From: a virus
Length of the DNA: 40,354 bases
Virus record (IMG/VR): IMGVR_UViG_3300027872_000013
Coordinates: 1-40,354 of that record
Direction: 5' to 3' (one strand)
Every line of letters begins with the position of its first letter. Positions within the stretch are counted from its first letter, which is position 1. The position numbers were made by a program, and so were the translations under genes. Under the pieces are notes generated by a model. The model was not told where the DNA came from. It worked only from the letters and a program-made list of their open reading frames with translations, and did no database searches. Positions 35,996-40,354 of this stretch are shown here, piece by piece.

Positions 35996-37579
35996 TTAAC
36001 CCTCCGATGGCTCGGCCGGCTCGCTGGTGCCGCCGTCCGAATCAATTTCCGTTTGCATCATCCCGGCCCGTGTGGTTTTTCGCGGGTCGGTGTCGAGCGT
36101 CAGCCCGAGCCGGTCGAGCTCGCCGGCAAACTCCGCGAGCTCGGCCAGCTGGTCGTCGCTGTTGTGGCCGTACCGGTTGATAATCTGCTGCATACTTTCA
36201 AAGCCCGAGCGCGCCAGCAAAATATCGGCCTGCGCGTCCTTTAGCGGCTCGATAAACGGCCACCGTTGCGCGGTCCACTCCGCGCCAATCGAGCCCTGCC
36301 CGAGCGTGCCGCTGACCTGGGCGAGTAGCATTGCCCGCCGCCAAATAGGCCGGTTAAACCCACCGTTGACAACGTGGGCCTGCACGGCCTGGGCCCAGCG
36401 TCGAAATTCCTGCATCCCGGCGCGCAGGCTCGAAAAATTGACCCCCGACAGGTCGCTGGTGAGCTGCTCGTAGGTAACATTGGCCCCGGCCGCTGCGCCG
36501 CGTAGCTCGGTCTGCATGTAGGGTTGATAAGCGCCCGAGTCGGGCGGTCGGCCAAACTCGACACCCTCGCCCTGGTATAAATATTCAATCATGCCCGGCT
36601 CAATTGCGTCGGTACGCACGCCGTCGGTGGTGGTTTTTGCAACGCCAATCGGCGAGCCGGTCGCACCCTCGGGTCGGGTAACAAAGGCCGCAAAGCACGC
36701 CGCGACCTTTTTACGCCACAGCTCGGCGTCGGCGTACTCGTCGAGGTCACGCATTCGCAGCATAATTGACGCCAGCCAAGGCACGCCACGCACCTGGGCG
36801 GGTCGGGTTTTCCTAAAAACGTGGATGATATTTCGAGCTGAAAACCGTTTCGAGACAAACTGCCCACCGCCGCCTAGCGACTGGTCGCCTGGGTGCGTGG
36901 GAAATAGCCAGTACGCAATGCGCCGGCCCATGCTGTCAAACTCGACACCGTTTAGAATCACGCCGCCGTTATTGACGCGCTGGATTTTATTGGTGTCGAT
37001 ATGGTCAGGCTCTAAAATCTGCAGCTGTAGCGGTATCGGCAGGCCAGCCGCCGGGCGGCGATTGCGCAAGAGCACCAGACACTCGCCGGCCTCGGCGGTA
37101 GTCCTCATAGCGAGGGCCTGCAGGCCCGCAAAATCCAGCTGCCCGTCGGCGTCACAGACCGCCGACCAGTCGAGCCAAAGGGCATCGGCGGCCTTATTGC
37201 GCGCGTCGTCGCCGGTTTTCGCGCGCGGCATAATGCCGGTGCCGATGATATTCGAAACCAGCTTTTCAATCGCGCTCGAGGCATACCCGTTATTGCGCAC
37301 CATGTCGCGGCTACGCGCGCGCAGCTTCGCGAGCGCCGGGCCAATTTCAGCGTTGGCCGACGCGCCTGTGGCGTGCCACCCGGCGGTGCGCCTCGATACC
37401 GAAGCGCCCTCGTAGGAGCGCTGCAAAATTTGCGATTGCGCGCGTGCCTGCAATCGAGCCACGCCGCGACCCGGCGAAAAATAACCCACCACTTTGTCGA
37501 GTGCGTTTTGCTTGAGCTCGACGGGCGCCAAAATGGCCGAGCTCCTGGTGCCGCCGTCGCCTCGCCGGGGGTAGTCCAT
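35996..37579 (-). CDS. Portal protein (lambda gpB-like)
   Basis: 527 residues, lambda-type portal family. NALDKVVGYFSPGRGVARL, RDMVRNNGYASSAIEKLVSN, GTGIMPRAK, then LWLDWSAVCDADGQLDFA and the GLPIPLQLQILEPDHID core, followed by YEQLTSDLSGVNFSSLRAG and FRRWAQAVQAHVV. It makes the dodecameric DNA channel and binds terminase. Located between gpW-like and protease genes as in lambda. Confidence 0.93.
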   Translation of the reverse strand: MDYPRRGDGGTRSSAILAPVELKQNALDKVVGYFSPGRGVARLQARAQSQILQRSYEGASVSRRTAGWHATGASANAEIGPALAKLRARSRDMVRNNGYASSAIEKLVSNIIGTGIMPRAKTGDDARNKAADALWLDWSAVCDADGQLDFAGLQALAMRTTAEAGECLVLLRNRRPAAGLPIPLQLQILEPDHIDTNKIQRVNNGGVILNGVEFDSMGRRIAYWLFPTHPGDQSLGGGGQFVSKRFSARNIIHVFRKTRPAQVRGVPWLASIMLRMRDLDEYADAELWRKKVAACFAAFVTRPEGATGSPIGVAKTTTDGVRTDAIEPGMIEYLYQGEGVEFGRPPDSGAYQPYMQTELRGAAAGANVTYEQLTSDLSGVNFSSLRAGMQEFRRWAQAVQAHVVNGGFNRPIWRRAMLLAQVSGTLGQGSIGAEWTAQRWPFIEPLKDAQADILLARSGFESMQQIINRYGHNSDDQLAELAEFAGELDRLGLTLDTDPRKTTRAGMMQTEIDSDGGTSEPAEPSEG

Positions 37580-37780
37580 TTAGAGGCCCTTCGAAAATTC
37601 GGTCAGGCCGGCACCGGTGCCGACGGTGCCCGCGAGGCTTTCCGACATACGCGCGCGCAGCGAAAGCATTTCGTCAATGTCGCGAAAAACCGTCGTTTTG
37701 CCGTCATAGGAAATCGACCGCGCGCCGGTGCTGATCGCCTTGTCGAGGGCGTCGAGCTGGGCCTGGGTAAATTGAGCCAC
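37580..37780 (-). CDS. Head completion protein gpW-like
   Basis: 66 residues: MAQFTQAQLDALDKAISTGA, then SISYDGKTTVFRDIDEML and a helical tail. This is the length and pattern of lambda gpW, which fills the portal vertex after packaging. Located between terminase large and portal genes, exactly as in lambda; the start abuts the upstream stop closely. Confidence 0.85.
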   Translation of the reverse strand: MAQFTQAQLDALDKAISTGARSISYDGKTTVFRDIDEMLSLRARMSESLAGTVGTGAGLTEFSKGL

Positions 37781-37783
37781 GCG

Positions 37784-39787
37784 CTAGCGCCTCCTCTGCC
37801 AATAGTCAGACCGCGATTTAAGGCGCCGGCCTTCGCGTGGTTTCCGTGCGCTCGCAGCTGCGAGTGCCTGCGCTGCGCTGGCCTTGGCCTCGCGCTTGGC
37901 GGCCGGTGTCGCGAGGAGCTCGCCGAGCGCGTCCACCTCGGCGTTGAGGTCTAGCCCGTGCATGTTTCGCAGGCCGCAGAGCGCGGAATACGCGTACACC
38001 TCGAGGTCGAAAGCCTCGTTTCGAGGCCGAATCTGACGCCAAACCCGCTTTGCGTAGCCCCTCACGTAGCGGGTTTGTGGCCGCTCGCTGGTGAGCTGTT
38101 TGCAAAACTCGAGGTCAAAAAGCAGCGACAAATGCAACGACCCGGCACCGGGTGGCAGCTGGCCGATGCGCTTATAAACGACGTCCCGGGCAGCGTCAAC
38201 GCCAATTGCAAACAGGTCTATTTTGCCCAGGTTTTTGCGGCTCGCGCGGCGTGGCCACACCGGGCGACCGCCACCGCCGACGCCCTTGATTGCCCAAATC
38301 CGCCGGCCGAGCCGGTCGCGGCAAAAATCGTAGGCCGCCTGGGTGTGGCCCTTTTTGCCGCCGGTATCGACGCAGACCGCGGCAATGTGGATTTCGAGGC
38401 CGCTCGCGTGCTCGCGTGGTGCGGCCAGGAGCTCGTCGAGCTGCTGCCACACCTTCGGGCCGCCTGGGTCACCGCGCAAAACGTGGTGCTCGCAGGCCCA
38501 GCTTTCCTCTCCGCGGCCCCAGGCTTTAACGTAGAGCTCGAGCCAGGATTTTTGGACGTCGACGCTCGCCGTCAGCAGGGCCGCCTCGGCAGGCACCTTG
38601 GGCCCGTAGTTTTCGCGGCGGTTATAAATTGCGTTGGGGTCGAGCTCCTGCTCGGCCCGATCTTCCCAGGTTTCGCCCAACACGGTATTGACGAAAACCT
38701 GCAACAACGTGGGGTCGTGCTTGGCCTCTAAAAAGGCGGCGGCAATGTCCTCGAGGCTGGCCCAAGGTGAATAAATTTCTGATACGTGAAACCCGGCGAT
38801 CCCCCTCGAGGGTTTTGTCGCCCGCCATTGGCCCCACCGAATCGACGCGCGCCGCTCGCCGTCTGTCCACTCGCCCGCGCAATGCTCGCAGACGTACCAA
38901 GCCCGGACCACGGCCGGCGTGGAATCGCCCGCGTCGGGCTCGGTTTGTTCCCATTTCACACCAAAGGCCGCGTCGGGACCGCCCCATTTCAAGCGTTGAA
39001 ACGCACCGCAGCGCGGGCAGGGCACCTCAAAAAACCGCTGGTCGCTGCGGGCAAAAGCCTTTTCGATTCGCGACAGGCCCTTTATCGTCGGCGTCGAAAT
39101 CAAAACAATTTTGCGGGTGCGCCGAAAGGTGGTCGTCCGCTTTCGGGCCAGCGCAACCGGGTCGCCCTCGCTGCCGGCGCTGGCAGGAAAACCGTCGACG
39201 TCGTCGCAGGCCACGACCCGCATCGGCCGGCCACGCAATGACCTGGCGGAATTGGCGCCGCCGATGGTAATTCGGCCGCCTGGGTAGCGCTTCTCGCGTA
39301 TCCGGTTGCCGCTATCGCGCGATTTTGGGTCGGAAACTTTATCGCGCAGCACCGGGCTATCGCGAATCATGGTCGACAGCCTGGCCTTACTCCACTCGTC
39401 GACGAGCTCGAGACTGGGCTGCACGACCAAAATCGGCGCCGGGTCCTGGTCCATGTGGAAACCGCACAGGTTGAGCAACACCTCGGTGCCGCCGACCTGG
39501 GCGGATTTTTGCAACACCACCTCGTCAATCGAGCGGTCGGTGCAGCAGTCCATGATTTCGCGCAGGTATTCGGCCCGGGCGGTCAGCCAGGGCCCGGGCT
39601 CAGCGCTTGCCTCGTCGCTTAGAAACCGGTTTTGATCGGCCCACAGGCTCAGACTTAGCCTTGGTGGCGGTCGCAGCCTTGCGCTTTTGCTTTGCGCCAG
39701 GCCCTCGCGCAGCCTTTCGAGCGTGGCCGACAGCGACTCGAGCGGCGCGTGGGGGTCCTGGTCCGTCGCCGTCGCCGGTGCCGCCAC
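37784..39787 (-). CDS. terL: Terminase large subunit, GpA family
   Basis: 667-residue packaging motor of the lambda gpA type. ATPase: Walker-A-like QKSAQVGGTE at about 93-102, Walker B VVACDDVDGF at 191-200, then the motif VLISTPTIKGLS. Two CxxC pairs (CPRCGAF, CEHCAGEW) form the zinc ribbon seen in the family. Nuclease domain with acidic residues in TASVDVQ and VCVDTGGKKG. The GTG at 39787 is the best start; it lies inside the small-subunit gene, giving a 188-nt overlap. The lambda gpA N-terminus (LRxxLRxxRPxPxxxxxWAD) has its counterpart within the overlap, so at least most of it is real coding. Confidence 0.93.
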   Translation of the reverse strand: MAAPATATDQDPHAPLESLSATLERLREGLAQSKSARLRPPPRLSLSLWADQNRFLSDEASAEPGPWLTARAEYLREIMDCCTDRSIDEVVLQKSAQVGGTEVLLNLCGFHMDQDPAPILVVQPSLELVDEWSKARLSTMIRDSPVLRDKVSDPKSRDSGNRIREKRYPGGRITIGGANSARSLRGRPMRVVACDDVDGFPASAGSEGDPVALARKRTTTFRRTRKIVLISTPTIKGLSRIEKAFARSDQRFFEVPCPRCGAFQRLKWGGPDAAFGVKWEQTEPDAGDSTPAVVRAWYVCEHCAGEWTDGERRASIRWGQWRATKPSRGIAGFHVSEIYSPWASLEDIAAAFLEAKHDPTLLQVFVNTVLGETWEDRAEQELDPNAIYNRRENYGPKVPAEAALLTASVDVQKSWLELYVKAWGRGEESWACEHHVLRGDPGGPKVWQQLDELLAAPREHASGLEIHIAAVCVDTGGKKGHTQAAYDFCRDRLGRRIWAIKGVGGGGRPVWPRRASRKNLGKIDLFAIGVDAARDVVYKRIGQLPPGAGSLHLSLLFDLEFCKQLTSERPQTRYVRGYAKRVWRQIRPRNEAFDLEVYAYSALCGLRNMHGLDLNAEVDALGELLATPAAKREAKASAAQALAAASARKPREGRRLKSRSDYWQRRR

Positions 39788-40265
39788 CCGATAGCCCCCG
39801 CAACACGTCGTCGACCACCCGCTCGAGCTCGGCAATAATGGCCGGCTCGGTGGCCCCGTTGGTGACCTGGGCCCACAGCTCGGCACCAATGCGCGGCGGA
39901 ATTGAGGTCAACGCACGCCGTACCGAATCGTAGTCGGCGCCGACAATCTCGAGCACGTCGTCGACACGTAAAACCTCGCCGCGCAGCTCTGCAAGCCTCA
40001 ACTCTGCCAGCTCGAGGCTGACCTGGGCCTGGCGGCGCTCGATTGCCTGCAGGGTGCTGGGTTTGACGCCCTCGCGGCCCGCGATTTCCGCGCGCTCGAG
40101 CAGCCAGGCCAGCACCGGCGGAATTGTGAAAGCCCACGCGGTGCCTCGGCTTTTCCCTTCCTCGCGCTCGGCAGGGCAACCGTCCTTGGCCCAGCGCGAA
40201 ACCGTGCCCCGGTCGACGCCGAAATGGTGGCTTAGCTCCGTTGCGCTGTAGGTTTTCGCTGCCAC
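39600..40265 (-). CDS. terS: Terminase small subunit, Nu1-like
   Basis: 221-residue DNA-binding subunit of the packaging complex. Winged-HTH N-terminus (MAAKTYSATELSHHFGVDRG, TVSRWAKDGCPAERE) then FTIPPVLAWLLER, oligomerisation helices (LELAELRLAELRGEVLRV), SIPPRIGAELWAQVTNG typical of Nu1-type proteins, and a very basic Lys/Arg/Ala tail. The tail overlaps the TerL N-terminus in another frame. GTG start with a weak AAGG. It is the first structural gene of the leftward late cluster. Confidence 0.88.
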   Translation of the reverse strand: MAAKTYSATELSHHFGVDRGTVSRWAKDGCPAEREEGKSRGTAWAFTIPPVLAWLLERAEIAGREGVKPSTLQAIERRQAQVSLELAELRLAELRGEVLRVDDVLEIVGADYDSVRRALTSIPPRIGAELWAQVTNGATEPAIIAELERVVDDVLRGLSGGGTGDGDGPGPPRAARVAVGHARKAARGPGAKQKRKAATATKAKSEPVGRSKPVSKRRGKR

Positions 40266-40272
40266 GCGTGCC

Positions 40273-40354
40273 TTACTTGGCCCTCGGTTGCTGCTGCAGG
40301 GCTACCCCCACATGTTCACTAACACTAACGAAACGTTGCGCCTCCGGCGTTACC
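40273..40354 (-). CDS. C-terminal piece of a 35-codon ORF spanning the window ends
   Basis: If base 40354 joins base 1, ATG at 26 (minus strand, SD CGAGGGGGCAAACC) reads MSKKNRVGGVTPEAQRFVSV and SEHVGVALQQQPRAK, stopping at 40275-40273, only 7 nt before the TerS start. Inside the window only the C-terminal 26 codons are continuous. Length and composition look natural, but the size is minimal and the circular join is an inference. Confidence 0.4.
   Translation of the reverse strand, partial: VTPEAQRFVSVSEHVGVALQQQPRAK

Noticed and set aside
40285-40345. GTTAGTGTTAGTG near the right end as an attachment-site core
   Set aside because: Only a short direct repeat; no matching sequence seen at the left end and no host junction to compare.
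1-40354. tRNA genes, rRNA genes, insertion sequences and Mu-type transposase
   Set aside because: No cloverleaf, rRNA-like segment, terminal inverted repeats with a transposase, or DDE transposase reading frame was recognised on either strand.

Overview
The window is a GC-rich (about 60-65 % by eye) temperate tailed-phage genome of contractile-tail (myovirus) type. It may be complete: joining base 40354 to base 1 creates an in-frame stop for the truncated integrase and a clean 35-codon reading frame that spans the junction. There are no rRNA or tRNA genes, no CRISPR array and no transposase. Host taxonomy cannot be read directly. Lysis genes with a lipoprotein outer spanin imply a diderm (Gram-negative) host, and the acidic Thr/Pro repeats and Cys-rich secreted proteins suggest an environmental proteobacterium-like host (inference).

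Layout. 1-1032 (minus): tyrosine integrase. 1029-4728 (minus): a tightly overlapping operon of a dozen small proteins, several Cys-rich and zinc-finger-like. 4729-5359: a gene-free divergent control region with a 15-bp perfect hairpin and direct repeats. 5360-5690 (plus): two tiny genes. 5671-6273 (minus): a tail-completion gene of the lambda gpZ type, far from the other structural genes. 6465-8724 (minus): early/regulatory genes (excisionase-like HTH, zinc-ribbon protein, replication-initiator-like protein containing phased CTGCAG repeats, Cro-like repressor). 8855-11995 (plus): a promoter and an operon with a DUF2303 protein followed by small secreted or membrane proteins, closed by a strong bidirectional terminator. 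12035-13145: two minus genes and one isolated plus gene. 13196-15593 (minus): lysis cassette (holin candidates, M15-type endolysin, overlapping spanin pair). 15647-23128 (minus): adhesin/fibre region with a 1728-residue repetitive protein that begins with a Sec signal peptide. 23141-33193 (minus): Mu-like contractile tail and baseplate module. 33245-40265 (minus): lambda-like head and packaging module.

How it works together. Packaging (Nu1-like TerS, GpA-type TerL), the portal and the gpW/FII-like joining proteins follow lambda. Capsid protease and major capsid protein are fused in one reading frame with a strong internal ribosome binding site. The tail (DUF2635 protein, sheath, tube, frameshifting chaperone, tape measure, gpN/gpP/gp45-gp48 baseplate) follows Mu. 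Integration is by a tyrosine recombinase rather than Mu transposition. The genome is thus a lambda-head/Mu-tail mosaic. Its less familiar parts are the secreted-protein genes, the palindromic-hexamer and ribosome-binding-site signatures, and the intragenic iteron-like repeats.
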